A stretch of DNA of 64,000 nucleotides from Corynespora cassiicola (lineage: Eukaryota; Ascomycota; Dothideomycetes; Pleosporales; Corynesporascaceae): assembly GCA_022059125.1 (NCBI GenBank), contig JAEUWY010000008.1:434001-498000 (forward strand), written 5' to 3'. A program made the position numbers and the translations under genes. Shown one piece after another: positions 34,814 to 46,829 of the stretch. The number at the start of each line of letters is the position of its first letter. The first letter of the stretch is position 1. The notes under the pieces are model-generated. The model searched no databases. It was not told the origin of the DNA and saw nothing but the letters and a program-made list of their open reading frames with translations.

Positions 34814-36232
34814 ATGAGGACTACCTTTGCTCTCACGGCCCTTGTGGCCTCCCTCTCCTCGGTCCTTGCTGGAACTAAGGGAGAGGGCTTCATTAGCAAC
34901 ACCCCTAGCAATGGCCCTATGGTCCACAACTCGACCAACTCCAAGACCCGTATCTACATGTTCTCCACCGAGGATTACCCCGACCTTGACATTGACACCG
35001 TCATCCGCAAAGTTGGCCTTGAGCGAAACCACACGGATGTTGACATTTACGACAACTTCATCTTCAAGGCTGCTGTTGTCACCAGTGACGACCACTGCTA
35101 CAACGGTCTGACAGCCATGAGCGAGGTCGCATACGCTGAGGAAGTGGCCGATATTCAATCATTCGCAACCCAGGCGGGCGCTCCCTGGGGTCTTCAGCGC
35201 ATCTCTAGCGATGCCGGTGCTTCTGGATCTGCCCAGGGCCAGGACTTCACCTACACTTTCGACGACCCCACCCTTGGCAAGGGTGTCGACATCTATGTCA
35301 TTGACACTGGCGTCCGCACTTCGCACGCTGTCTTCACCGGCCGTGCCCAGGAGGGCTTCTCGTTCACCGGCTCCGCTGCTGACGGCGACGGTCACGGTAC
35401 CCACGTTGCTGGCTCTGCCGGTGGTGCCAAGTTTGGTGTCGCCCAGGCCGCCAACATCTACGCTGTCAAGGTTCTTGGTGACGATGGCTCTGGTTCTTCT
35501 TCCAACACTATCGCTGGAATGGACTGGGTCATCAAGAACCACGAGAAGCGCAAGTCCGAGCCTGACTTCGTTGGTTCCATCATGAGCATGTCTTGGGGTC
35601 TCCAGGGAACCGCCCAGGCCGTTGACGATGTCATTCTCGGTGCCGTTCAGGCTGGTATTCACGTTTCTGTCGCCGCTGGTAACGATGGTGCTGACGCCTG
35701 CTTGTCTACTCCTTCCCACAACGGTGGTGCCAACTCGGACGTCATCACCGTCGGTTCCGTCAACATTGACAACCAGGTCTCTAGCTTCTCCAACATTGGT
35801 GCTTGTGTCGACATCTTCGCCCCTGGTGAGCAGATTCTCAGCGCCTGGAACACTGGCGACAACATCATCAACTTCCTCTCCGGTACCTCGATGGCTTGCC
35901 CCCACGTTTCCGGCACGATGGCCTACCTCATGGCCCAGGACCCCGCCCAGTTCGGCCAGAACCCCAAGGCCCTCAAGGCTCACCTCCTCGAGACTGCCCG
36001 CAAGAACGCCTTCACTGGAAGCACTGCTGGTGCCGCCAACCTTCTCCTCAGCAACGGTGCCAATGGCAATGTCAGCAAGCGCGATCTCTTCAAGAACTGG
36101 GTCGTTCCCGACAGGGATGCCAAGCGCACCGTCACCGGCAGCCCGGCGGCGTGGGCCAAGGACCTGGTCAACAACGGCGGTCTTGAGAAGAAGTGGGTGG
36201 TCCACTCCACGGACTCGCCCCTCAGGCTGTAG
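34814..36232 (+). CDS. Secreted subtilisin-like serine protease, proteinase K group (S8)
   Basis: Single exon, 472 aa. Signal peptide 1-19. An I9-type propeptide spans about 20-120 ('TRIYMFSTEDYPDLDID', 'YDNFIFKAAVVTSDD'). The mature protease begins near 'GAPWGLQRISS'. Catalytic Asp164 lies in 'YVIDTGVRTSH', His194 in 'DGHGTHVAGS' and Ser359 in 'LSGTSMACPHVSG'; oxyanion Asn290 is in 'AAGNDG'. All are intact. A C-terminal extension of about 55 residues ('NVSKRDLFKNWVVPDRDAK' onward) goes beyond the usual proteinase K end and contains Lys-Arg pairs that could be processed. The enzyme is a secreted or vacuolar endopeptidase. The start follows a long pyrimidine-rich leader, suggesting strong expression. 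Confidence 0.95.
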   Translation: MRTTFALTALVASLSSVLAGTKGEGFISNTPSNGPMVHNSTNSKTRIYMFSTEDYPDLDIDTVIRKVGLERNHTDVDIYDNFIFKAAVVTSDDHCYNGLTAMSEVAYAEEVADIQSFATQAGAPWGLQRISSDAGASGSAQGQDFTYTFDDPTLGKGVDIYVIDTGVRTSHAVFTGRAQEGFSFTGSAADGDGHGTHVAGSAGGAKFGVAQAANIYAVKVLGDDGSGSSSNTIAGMDWVIKNHEKRKSEPDFVGSIMSMSWGLQGTAQAVDDVILGAVQAGIHVSVAAGNDGADACLSTPSHNGGANSDVITVGSVNIDNQVSSFSNIGACVDIFAPGEQILSAWNTGDNIINFLSGTSMACPHVSGTMAYLMAQDPAQFGQNPKALKAHLLETARKNAFTGSTAGAANLLLSNGANGNVSKRDLFKNWVVPDRDAKRTVTGSPAAWAKDLVNNGGLEKKWVVHSTDSPLRL

Positions 36233-39200
36233 AGGAATGGAGCGCTGGAATGATACCCCTCGATTGCTGAATGTAAAAAGTTATGCGCTGAAATGGAGGA
36301 AGTTTCCTTTTTTTTTCCAATTTTGACCCTTGTTGGGCTGGGATCTAGCACGCCTAATCACCACCATCACTGCAAAGCTCTGCCCCAGCTCCAGAAATCT
36401 GCATCAGCCTGGCGTAGTCTTTTCTCTGAACATATTTTTCATTTTTATCTCTTTCCAATCTCTCTCTCATCTGCAACACTTGGTATCTGTCTGTCTGTCG
36501 TCGAGAAGTGGCGGAAGGTGTAATATTCCATGTCAATACTTTTACCATTTGCGAAGAAGCCGCATTGCATTGACTTGTAGACTCTTTTAGGACGTGGGGC
36601 GACGAGTCCGAGACGGCAGAATCCTGGCTTCGGCATGAGCGACGTTGCGACGATGACAAGCGTGCACGTCCTTGACGGTTCAATTCAACTGCCGTCCTTC
36701 ATAGAAGGCAAAAATACAAATCTACACCTATTATCATCAACAAAGTTGCCACCGTTATTTGTGAGCCTTGCAAGTTGGAGATGACAATCGACAATGCTCA
36801 ATCCAATCGACGTTGTGCCTCGTCGATGTGCCGCCCTTGGGCCTAATGAAGATCTTATGCTGATCTCCCATGGCATCTGGCGCCTCACAGATGTCGATGA
36901 GATCCCACAGGGCGTCGAGCACCGGAAGGAAAAAAAAAATGCTCATCTCGCGCACGCCACTTTGGGGGGGCACTTACAACGCGAGCGCTTGCCGCAACCT
37001 GTGCAGCCGTTTTTTCTCGTTGAGCTGCACGCCCTCACTAGACGATCGTCCCCCACCGCCCCAAAAAATCGAATCAATGCACGACGAAAAGTCCCCGGGG
37101 GGATGGGTGACATACTGTGCCTGGACCGACGCCACCGCATCTCCACAGAATACGCGCAAGACGGCGAGAAAAAAAAAAGAAAGGAAGAAGAGGTGCATCA
37201 TGGGTTTGCGTGCGCACGCGTCCATCCGTCGGCCGATTGCGTTGCTGTGCTAAGCACTGCAGTGCAGTGTCTGTTGTCTCAGACGCGCGACCGCCGAACT
37301 TATGCCCCAGGCCCACTACCACCTTTTCTCGCAGGCAGAATCTGACTGTACGGGGTGGAGTGGACGACGCGGTCCTTTACCCGTCGAGCATGATCAATGC
37401 CTTCCCTCCCCGTTGGCGCAGAGATGCCACCAAAGCCGCTTTCACAGCTCGCTCGCCAATGTTGCATTACGCGTGCGTGCATTCGTCGCAACACACGAAG
37501 CGACGACGACGACGAGGCTCAATTCGGCAAAGGCGAGCTTTCCACATGTCGAGCCTGCGGACCTGACACGCAGGAACAGGATGGGAGGGCTCCCCCTTGC
37601 TTACTATACATATCCATCCAGCCAGACACAGGCACAGGCACGAGAGGTACCTAGGTACAGGTACGCACATGGAAGCGCGGCCGGCGTACGGAACCGGCCT
37701 GCCTGCCTGCCAGCCAGCCAGTCTGCGAGTCGTCGGGAGCTAAGGCACGACAACGACTACCTAGTTACGCACGCACGCAGCGCTAGGGGGATCCAGGCAC
37801 GGCGTTATTTCCGCATGCCTGAGGCCGATCAGACGTGGAGCGAGGGCGTGGTTGGCTGCTGTCGGACCACGCAACGCAATGCGCGCTCGCTCGCTGTTGG
37901 TTGGCGAGAGCGAGGGGGAGAAGGCTAGGCTAGGCCGGTTGTCCGTCCGTCGCTTGGGAGTGACGGTGCCGATCCAGGGCGGCGATCAAACGCGTCACGT
38001 GTTGGTCCGCGGTTGTACTTGCTCGCTGTTTTGGCAGTTGGGGGGTGGATGCAATTAGCCGCTGTGGCTCGTGAGGTGTCTGTCGGATAGGCCGCTCTGC
38101 CCCGCTCTGCACCGTGCTGCCTTGCTCATGGGCATCGCGAGACGTTGGTTTGTTTAGCCATTGGGGAGACCGGGTTACCGCGACTCGAGAGGGCGCGGTA
38201 CCACCTCACGTACCACTTGTACCGGCGTGGGCGGACCTGCGGGCGGGAAATTCCAAGTCCCCAAGACGGCTGGATGGGCAAAAAAACAGTGCTTGTTTGT
38301 GGTAAACGAATGGGTTCCACTTGGTGTGTGCAGATCCGACCTGCACCTGGCTGACGATAACATCATGATGGAAAAGTGGGAGGCTCAAGGGCACAGAATG
38401 GGTCGGCCGAAGGCGAAGAAACAACTCCACCGTGACACGCACATACCCTTTCCCCTGTTTGTGCCGCAATGGGCATTGCCTCAATTCCAGGTTCTCGGAT
38501 GAGGGAAGGTGAAGAAATTTTGAATCGGTCCGCCATGTCATCGTGCGACTGCCTATACGAGGTTTCGGGGGGGAGGGCAGAGGAGGTACCTGATTCGAGA
38601 TGTATGGAGAAACGCCCAAAGGGCAGACTGCGGAATTGACGGCTCTTTTTTTATCGTGAGGTGGCGGTCCAGGCTCATTGCCTGCTGGATGAGGGAAAGT
38701 CGGTTCCTGGTTGAGGACCCCCGGGAGGGATGCGCATGTCGCTGGCATCAGATTGGCCGAGGGCGCCGAATACTTGCGTTTTGCCAAAGTCCTTGGATCT
38801 ATATCTCCAATGTCCTTCAGCAATACTGGACTTGGACGTCGTAATAGGCTCTGCATGATCCCCCCCCGGTTCCTGTTCGGTGTTGGGCCTGGCTATGCGA
38901 CCCGAACCGAGCTTTCTTCGTACTGGACGGATCCGGGGTCGATCATGAGCAAGTTATCACGGTCTCATTACGGTTTGCACTCTATTCAACGGCAGTGCGT
39001 GCCACTCCCGCTACTCTAAACTGACGTCTTTCGGTTGCTCTACTTGCGATACAGTGATGTTGGTTGGCATGCCTGGATGTTCCTAAGCAATACTCTCGCG
39101 TGCGAGTTCGCTATTTACTACCTAGGGAGAATCGTCTGAGAATGTTGTGGGAACCAACATTCGGAAACCTAAACAGCGGCCAACATAGCCAATTTAAGCC

Positions 39201-39944
39201 ACGAGATTTTTTCTACTTATCTTGCGTGTTCCTGTCTACAGCATCCTTAATGAAATACAACCATGGCATATGAGTGCCATGGTAGCCATATGCTGCCAAT
39301 GAAAGGTAAACAGACAAACTGTCCTTGGCCTATCCATGGTAATGGAACAACCACCAGAGTACTTATAAATAAAAGAGAGAAACATCTGAAAATGCGCGGA
39401 TGGGGCCAATGATTTGGTTCTATGCATTAAGCAGAAAAGATCGGTTGACAAAATGGTGTTGAGCGCTTACTTTTGTATGCCGCCCACCCTTAGCGAGCCA
39501 ATCGAATATTGCGCTCGCCCGTATTATCTTATTCCTGTCCTATCATTGGCTGCCTTTTCTAGAAAATTGGATATCCATCATACAGCAAGCGCCCAATGTC
39601 CACATCAAATGTAGTTGCCGCCTATTTTAGATCTTGCGGATCCGAAACTAAACCAGAATCACTCTTGAAGCAACTGCGCCAAGCCCTGGTACTCCGCTAT
39701 GTTCCCGCTTCCAGCATGAGAAGACTGATGCAAGCGCCCCGCCCCATCGCAAAGCAAACATCATTCGTGGGAACTTGTCGCGGTGCAAAGTACTCCGGCT
39801 GCGCCGCCTTCAGAATATCGTTTGATCGAGAATGGTTTTGCTGTGCCGTGCTGGTGCATGGAGATGTGGGAGTATATCAGTTGCCTCGAGTCCACCATCG
39901 AACTTGCGACCATTTACCCTTCCTTGGATTCAGCACCAACCATT
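36233..39944. other. 3.7-kb interval without a supported gene
   Basis: Short, overlapping frames on both strands and low-complexity tetranucleotide stretches (near 37640-37770: GGCACA, CCTG/CCAG and ACGC runs). No domain, signal peptide plus splice structure, tRNA or transposon was recognised. Confidence 0.5.
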
Positions 39945-42379
39945 ATGTCTGAGCTCGACCCTAGTTTGATTAAGCGAGGATTCTGGTATGATTCATATCC
40001 TTCTCGCAGTATTGTATTGGCACGTTCGCGCGATACTGATAAAATGTATACAGGACCGACCTGGATCGTGGATCCGTCTTGGGCCAGACAATCACAACCG
40101 ATACCAACACGGGCACCCTGGTTGTTGCCATTCTAGCTGTCCTTTCCACTCTAGGTACTTGTCTTCTGCTTTCATCGAGCGGCAAGTTCAATTTGCTAAC
40201 CTGATGCAGCCACTACCCATCTATGGCACCTGGTTACCTTCAGTATTCACCAAATTCGAGCCAATGGCAAACCTACGGATGCTCTATTTCGGCAACAGCA
40301 AGTAATGTTGCGAACTTTACCGACGCCAAGTTCTGTTATCGCCGAAGCAACAAAACTCTGGTGGGCTTGGAGAGGGAAAACCCATCGACCGTTCCTGAGG
40401 TCTCTGCTTCTAGCTATGCTAGCAGTGCTTTTCACAGCAGGGACGCTAGCCGCTAGTATATTTTCCTCCCTGATCGTGGACACTTCCGACCTAGTCGTTC
40501 TAGTCAACAGTCCTTACTGCGGATGGATGACCACCGAGGATATGGCTGAGAGGGCAATGTCGGACACAATGCTGGCTCTGGCAGCGAACTATAATACCCA
40601 ATGCTATGGGGAAAGGGAGACTTTGCGTAGGGCATGTTCCAACTACATCCGGACCTACATCGGAAACAAAATGTACGACACCACTTGTCCCTTCAACCAG
40701 ACCGTTTGCGGGATCAAAGAGGCTGTTGCTCTCGACTCAGGGATGCTCGACATGAACGACGATTTTGGATTCAATTTACCGCAATCAGACCGTGTTAGGT
40801 ACCGCAAGAAGGTTACTTGCTCACCTCTGGCTACAGAGGGATATCTGGATGTATTCGTCTACGACCCAACCAAGTTTGATCTGGGCCGACCTCCCGTTGT
40901 CGACAACGAAGTCATCGCAACTCTCAACTATGGACCTGTACCCAACAGGAATTTTACCGTCTTGGTAAGTGTTGACATCGGTAAGATGAGCGTCACACCT
41001 TCTCTAGCGTAAGTATCATGACCCTTATTCTGCATCCATCCAACTGACCAAGTCTGACCTTGTAGTGGATTCATGTCTTGGTCTTCTCCAGACTCACCTA
41101 TGCCTGTCAGTTGGTCACCTGCTCCTGAACTAAGGAGAGATGACGGTGACGTGGCACTCAAAGTGATTGACTTCCGAGCGCTTGGCTCAAAAACGCGTGT
41201 TGACGACCCCTTTCTCTCACTGCGTCGGGAGGCGCTATATAACATTGATACTCCAATGACCACAGAATTATTTAATCGCACAATATATAAAGCTGACAGC
41301 CCTATGAAAGCTCTTGGCTGCTTGCAACAGGTACTTATATATCAGCCACTCAATTCATATCGTAACTTACCCGTTGTAGTATCAATTTTGCCATAATCGT
41401 AATTCCGGAGGAGAGTTCTGTACCGATCTTCGCGGCCTACCTCCGAATGCGTCCCGGGCGAACTTTCCTGATGCGAGCCCTCTACAACAAGCTATGCTGC
41501 AGTTAATTGTTAACGCGAGCTACACTCACGATACTTCGGAACCAAGTCCCGGGGGGTTTCTGCTGACACGATACCTGACCCACGGATCGATTCTCTCCCA
41601 CCTCCCAAGTGATCAATGGAAATCTGAGATCAGAGATTGGGAACAGCGAACTTGGGCTGCGACTCAGATCGCCATGTCGGACTATGCAGTTGGAAAATCT
41701 GTCAGGGCCTACGGAAGCACAGGCCCATATGATGGCCTGATTGATAAAACAGCACCCGTCAATGACGGCGAGGGAAGGCTTTGTGGTATGCAGAGAATGA
41801 GAGTGTCGGGAAACGTCGTGTAAGTTGAACTCTTTTTTCTTTCCGGAATACCGCTCCTGTACAAAAAACACCCTCGCTTGGATCGAAGAGACGAGACATC
41901 AGTTTCCGAACGTGTACTGACATTTGACCAGGAATATCAATGTCTTCGCTCTTTCATTCATCGCAGCATTCTCGGGTGTCGTAACGATCTTGGACATCTT
42001 CATCTTAAAGTTTCTCATCTACATGAGCAACTTCAGACGCGCTTTAGCACCTCGTATTGAACGTTGGATTCAGGACGGCGTGTGGCAGCTCCAACGGCGG
42101 GCATACGAAGGACAGGGGCACCACGACTGGGTCAACATCGAGAACGAAATTCCAACTACGACGAGTGATAAGAAGTTCAAGGACATGTTGATCACATGGG
42201 TGCCTGGCAAGTCACCTGCCTTTGATTCTTCTTCAACATTCGAAACATCCAATGACACGGAAGAAAACGAACGGTCTTCTACACGAGATAGTGGAACCCA
42301 CAGACCATATCAAGGTCCTATCAGACCTCCGAGAAGAGATGATCCGGAAAGTGGGCTGGGACTGAGTAACATGATATAA
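39945..42379 (+). CDS. Multi-pass membrane protein, conserved in fungi, function unknown
   Basis: Six exons: 39945-39985, 40054-40154, 40210-41008, 41066-41330, 41380-41819, 41932-42379 (697 aa). Introns are 68, 55, 57, 49 and 112 nt with GT...AG ends, and every join keeps frame. The assembled N-terminus reads '..KRGFWTDLDRGSVLG..'. A TM segment is near 34-55 ('GTLVVAILAVLSTLATTHLW'), another near 113-135 ('LLLAMLAVLFTAGTLAASIF'), and a last one near 551-576 ('ALSFIAAFSGVVTILDIFIL'). Between the second and third lies a large, probably outward-facing domain with paired cysteines and N-glycosylation sites. The layout matches a large family of fungal hypothetical membrane proteins; no activity is known. 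The cytosolic tail is Ser/Arg/Asp-rich. Confidence 0.82.
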
Positions 42380-42811
42380 TTTCTCTTCTTTCTTAATTTT
42401 CCTCTTGTGTCAGATCTAATCGCTGGCATTAATCATTGGATCTGCTATTACTCTTTTGAAGATCCTTTGAATAGGCACTGAGCATTCGACTAGTGGTTTT
42501 TCTTCAAAATAGAAGGTCACAAAAGCAGCCTAATGAGGTACTTAGATATGTGATTTATTCCTCCATGATAAAGAATCAGAAATCCTTTTGTGAACTAAAT
42601 TATCACGCTTCTACAATATTCAAGTGCTGTATATATGCAATCCACACTAAATTTATAATCAGTAGATAATCCAAAATATCCAAAATTGAGTACCAATATC
42701 AGTCTACCGTCTGCAGAGCAAAACTCTACACGATATATGCCTAGGTAACCAAACTGGAAAAGGACAGTCACATCAAGCACAGCACTAAGACAGCCGCGAA
42801 ATAGCCTTATC
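42380..42811. other. AT-rich intergenic region
   Basis: Strongly AT-rich, TpA-rich sequence between the membrane protein gene and the F-box relic. No gene seen. Confidence 0.5.
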
Positions 42812-43789
42812 AAGCAGCCACTTGATATATTATATTGCGTTATCGGCTACTTGTCTCTCGCCCCTCGCTCAGCCCTGAGATTGACATGCAGAGCCATGCA
42901 TGATCTACTATATCCATCCCGGGCGGAACTACTTAGCTTATCCCGCGGACAAAGATCTGTCACATTATGGAAGCTATCTAACCTACTCCCAGACTGTCGA
43001 TTTTGCAAGTCGTGCATGGATCTACACAGCATTGATGCCACCGACACCCCATTAATATTACCGCAGCATATACAGGGATGCCGACGCCACGAATATGTCT
43101 ATAGCTGGGGTGTCTACCGAGGCGGTATCAACGAAGGAACCGCTTACAAACTGGCGTCGCGTCACATACAGCTTGCACTAAAGTACCACGCCAACCCCGG
43201 CACCCACCAGAAATATCTCGATTCCCTCATGCGGGAGTAAACATCGCACCAGCTGATCACCCCCTCACGAGCGCTCGACTTTTGTGCCCTCCCAAAGATA
43301 ATCAACGGCAGGTTTTTTTTTCTTCGTCGCACGTGGACTATCCGACATCCTGAGGGGAGGCCCTTCATTCACTACTTGGACAGAGCGGGCCTTTGCGAAT
43401 TCACGGCACAGCGAATCGAACCTTGTCACCACCAGCTCTTGTCCATGAATGAGAGGGAGGGTCCTCCTTGGCAGCACACGCATGAAATGGCACGAGACTT
43501 GGAGGTCAGGAGGCGCTGCTTTGTCTGCTCTTGTTTCTGCTCTATTCGATGGTTGAGGGATCCCAATAGCATAATAGTGCGCGCCTGGAATGACCTTGGA
43601 GACGGGACCCGACGTTCGGTGGTCCATGTTACGGGGAGGGATTTGAGACATTATTCACGCCCGCGGTTGGTGTGTCGCCATACAGGCCCGCAGATATCGT
43701 GGAAATGTCTGAAAATAGTGCAGAAGATCAGGATGAGGATTTTGGAGAAATATCTGAGACGATGGGGGAGGAGAATATCAGGGTTGTAG
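42812..43789 (+). pseudogene. Decayed F-box protein gene
   Basis: One frame from 42812 to 43789 reads as a fungal F-box protein. The F-box-like start is 'PLDILYCVIGYLSLAPRSAL', then 'LRLTCRAMHDL'. It is followed by 'DCRFCKSCMDLH', 'GCRRHEYVYSW', 'HIQLALKYHANPG', and further on 'RCFVCSCFCSIRWL' and 'VRAWNDLGDGT'. The frame is cut by TAA at 43238-43240, which would be CAA (Gln) if a C-to-T change were reversed. No ATG precedes the F-box in frame: an in-frame stop at 42746-42748 comes first. Missing start plus internal stop point to a pseudogene. A distant 5' exon cannot be ruled out. Confidence 0.6.
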
Positions 43790-45207
43790 AGGAGCCAGGA
43801 GAGTCGCGCGACCCATCTCGTCGGCTTCGCGACTCCCTATATTGAATGCCGAGCATTGCGTGCGAAAAGAATTGGAACAGGGTTGAGCCTAATAAGTCTT
43901 TTGTTCTCTCTTCTAAGCTGGCAGTATCAGCAAGGACATAGAGAGACCGGCCATGGCAAATTCTTAGAGCTTGGCAGAGATTTATGACAAAAGGTATGAT
44001 TTCATTGTGCGAACAAAACGTAAACCTGGGAGTTGAGCATAATATAAGCTTTTGTGGGACCATGCTTCCATATCATCGAGGGATAATCCGTCAGGTAACC
44101 AAGTGCGGGGAACTAGATAATGGTAAGGGCTATTTGTTGGTTGGTGTAATATTGATCGACCTACCTAAATGGATAGAAGAAGGTCTAGGAGTTATTTTAT
44201 TTATCTGAATACTCTTAGTCTATAATATTGGGACCGAGAAATCGGGCAAGTCATAGGAAATGTGGACACTCGAGTTATGATATGCAGTCTTCTAAGGAGA
44301 TGGCAAACCTTGGTCATTATTCCAGGCTTCAATAATTAATACTAAATTTCAGGACCAAGGACGGACTAATAATATCATTTTTAAATAAAGTAGAAACCTT
44401 GTTTCCTATAGAATCAATTAATTGTCGCTTTGTACGTATACCCCATGCTCGAACCCATTCTGTTGGTAATACAAATAGCGAAATCGAAAACCTTGTTGCG
44501 TGCCCATCTTTTAACCCTTTCATTTCAGAATGCATTATCATTTGTTACACGAACAGTCTTATCTGTTGGACGTGTATGATTTCCCAAAGCTTCAACAGAG
44601 TCATGAGGGCCCCGTGCTCGATTGCGCGGTGGAGAGCCGAGCTGCACTCCGTAGAACTGCTGCCAGCATGACCAATGACATAGACAGCGCAAGAACACGT
44701 TACTAACTGAAACCCACCAGGCAAAAAAAAAAGAATTGATGAAGAGAACTGCAGGGCTCACCTGCATTCTAACGTACCCTTAGCGGGTTAGGCGCCATCA
44801 TCGGATCGCGAACGAGCAAGCATGCAGCGTCCCCTCTATGTGGCAGACCTACCACTCGATCGGAGAGAAACAATCTGAACGCCCGCATAAACGTCAAGGA
44901 AATGAAGCTGCTCCGACCAGCCAGATGTCCGGATTGTTCCACACTCATTTCTGGTGTGGGGGGTTAATTGATTTTTTTGTTATTTGTTGGATATTGAAGG
45001 CTTGGGCGATCCAAACGACGCCCATGTTTATAAACGCCCTTCCCATATGCCCGGAGGAGAAAACGACACATCGTTCCACACTCGCTCTATACGCCTCTCT
45101 TTGACTAATTCTTTGTGCACCACTATAGTCTATATCCGCGTAATTCGCAACATCTAGTAATATACTTAATAGCTTAATCAACAGCGCCGCAGACAACAAT
45201 CACCACA
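43790..45207. other. Intergenic region
   Basis: AT-rich in the left two thirds. No gene recognised. The right end is the promoter of the PTEA-repeat protein. Confidence 0.5.
45029..45034 (+). promoter_or_regulatory. TATA box
   Basis: TATAAA 174 nt upstream of the ATG at 45208. Confidence 0.5.
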
Positions 45208-46101
45208 ATGCATCGCCGTACCATCACCCTAATCTCCCTCCTCTCGCTCACCAGCGCTCAAGACGCCAACCCCAGCTATGGTGTAGCACCCCCAGCCGAG
45301 ACTCCTGTCGCACCGCCGGCGACCAACCTCCCAACGCCACCCGCAGTGCCATCTGACCCGCTGGTCCCCATCGTCTCCTCCATCATCGATAATCTCTTCC
45401 CCAGCGGCTTTCCCTCCAACTCCCCGACAGGCACTCCCATCATAGCTCCCACCGACCTCCCTACGGATTTTCCCAGCTACGAGCCCACAGACGTTCCTAC
45501 TGACGCTCCCACTGAAGCTCCCACTGAAGCTCCCACTGAGGCTCCCACTGAGGCTCCCACTGAGGCTCCCACCGAGGCTCCCACCGAGGTTCCCACGGAA
45601 GTTCCCACTGAATCGCCCGCCTCGCCCGCCTCGCCCACTGCGCCCGAGACTGGCATCGAAGTCAGCGGCACATGGGTCAGCTCCCAGTTCACGTACGCAC
45701 CCACGGTCTCGCCCACTGTCTCTCCCTCAGACATCATGGACATGTCCAGCGGCAGCGAGGTCCCAACCATCCACTCGACGGCCCACACCACGCTCATCGT
45801 GTCGCCCACGCCCCTCGAGAGCCCCGTCACCACCCCCGCCGCCTCGATCCCCGCTTCTGTCCCCGTGCCCTCCATGGCAAACATGACCACCTCGGCCGCC
45901 ACCCTCATGTCCAGCGCTTCCGCCTCGGGAACCATCTCCATGTCCTTCAGCAGGAGGCCCAGCTCCACCTTGTCCGACGACTCCACCTCGGCCACCACCT
46001 CTGCGCTCGGCAACGAGGAGACGGGCGCTGCCGCTGGTAACTTCGCCAGGATGGGCTTCATGGGCGCCATCGTTGGCGCGGCTGGTATGCTCATGGTCTA
46101 A
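45208..46101 (+). CDS. Ser/Thr/Pro-rich, probably GPI-anchored cell-wall protein with PTEA repeats
   Basis: Single exon, 297 aa. Signal peptide residues 1-17 (MHRRTITLISLLSLTSA). A Pro-rich segment follows, then eleven tandem tetrapeptides (residues 93-136: PTDV, PTDA, PTEA x6, PTEV x2, PTES). The rest is Ser/Thr-rich, likely heavily O-mannosylated. The C-terminus ends with a small-residue region and a hydrophobic tail ('RMGFMGAIVGAAGMLMV'), consistent with a GPI signal. Such proteins sit in the outer wall and often vary in repeat number between strains. There is no catalytic domain. Codon usage is GC-rich, unlike the AT-rich flank on its left. Confidence 0.8.
   Translation: MHRRTITLISLLSLTSAQDANPSYGVAPPAETPVAPPATNLPTPPAVPSDPLVPIVSSIIDNLFPSGFPSNSPTGTPIIAPTDLPTDFPSYEPTDVPTDAPTEAPTEAPTEAPTEAPTEAPTEAPTEVPTEVPTESPASPASPTAPETGIEVSGTWVSSQFTYAPTVSPTVSPSDIMDMSSGSEVPTIHSTAHTTLIVSPTPLESPVTTPAASIPASVPVPSMANMTTSAATLMSSASASGTISMSFSRRPSSTLSDDSTSATTSALGNEETGAAAGNFARMGFMGAIVGAAGMLMV
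45484..45615 (+). repeat. 12-bp coding minisatellite, eleven units
   Basis: Eleven in-frame 12-nt units (consensus CCCACTGAGGCT, rotated) encode the PTEA array. The central units differ only at synonymous sites, indicating recent expansion. Confidence 0.93.
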
Positions 46102-46829
46102 ATGCGAGTCCCTCCTTTCCAGCGATAGCTACGTCAAATGCAAGCTAGCTAGCTAGCTAGCTGGCACTATGAAACCCACCACCATAGCACAATGGCACGC
46201 CTTGGCACGAGGACATCGGATATGGCAGGAGCAATGCGGAGTTCCACGGGAGAAAAAAAAAGAGATCAAGACCGGGAAAAAGGTTGGTAATGACAAGGCG
46301 GTTCTTGCCCTGGGGAGAATCGGGCTCGGAATAAGGTTTTTGGCTCGTTTCTCTCTCTCCGTCTCGGTCCTCGTATCCTACCTTTTTTCATCATTATTTT
46401 GTATATTTTTTTTTTCAAGCAAGAACGGTAGATCGCCGGGGTCCTTGTTTCGCGGCGTACAATTTCTAATCGCATCATCGTAATTTCAAGGGTTCGTGCT
46501 CTCCTGTTGCTGTGTCTGGTGATCGTATGATTATGCTGTGCATGTGGATGACGTGCTGGATCGACTATGCAAGAAGGACGGAAGATCAGTGCATAATTCC
46601 ACGGAAGACACTCACTTGTAGAAAAGCAAGGAAAATTTGAATTCGACTATCGGATCCCAAGAAAAAGGGGGTATGTCTGCTACTCCAGACTCCAAAAATG
46701 CTTGACTCGACAAGTATCCACTCCAATAGAGTTTTTAGCCCCAAGTGACTCTCTCCTCCCCTTGGTATTAGGTAACAGCGCGTCATATCCCGCGAGGGCG
46801 CAAATTATGGCGATGCTTGGCGTATTTGC
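46102..46829. other. Intergenic region between convergent genes
   Basis: Contains a short (GCTA)n run at about 46144-46163 and A/T runs. No gene seen. Confidence 0.55.

Noticed and set aside
35159..36205. 348-codon minus-strand frame
   Set aside because: Antisense of the protease gene, whose catalytic motifs are unmistakable.
36585..36640. Possible self-cleaving ribozyme-like string (CGACGAGTCCGAGACGG)
   Set aside because: The hammerhead core CUGAUGA is absent and no three-stem fold is evident.
38206..38856. 216-codon minus-strand frame
   Set aside because: No ATG in good context, no motif, overlaps several other short frames; not supported.
39596..40136. Open frames preceding the large membrane protein
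   Set aside because: They continue through its first intron. The spliced model starting at 39945 gives a family-like N-terminus, whereas these do not.
45477..46094. 205-codon minus-strand frame with GTSVGASV repeats
   Set aside because: Antisense shadow of the PTEA repeat gene, which has a signal peptide, TATA box and GPI tail.
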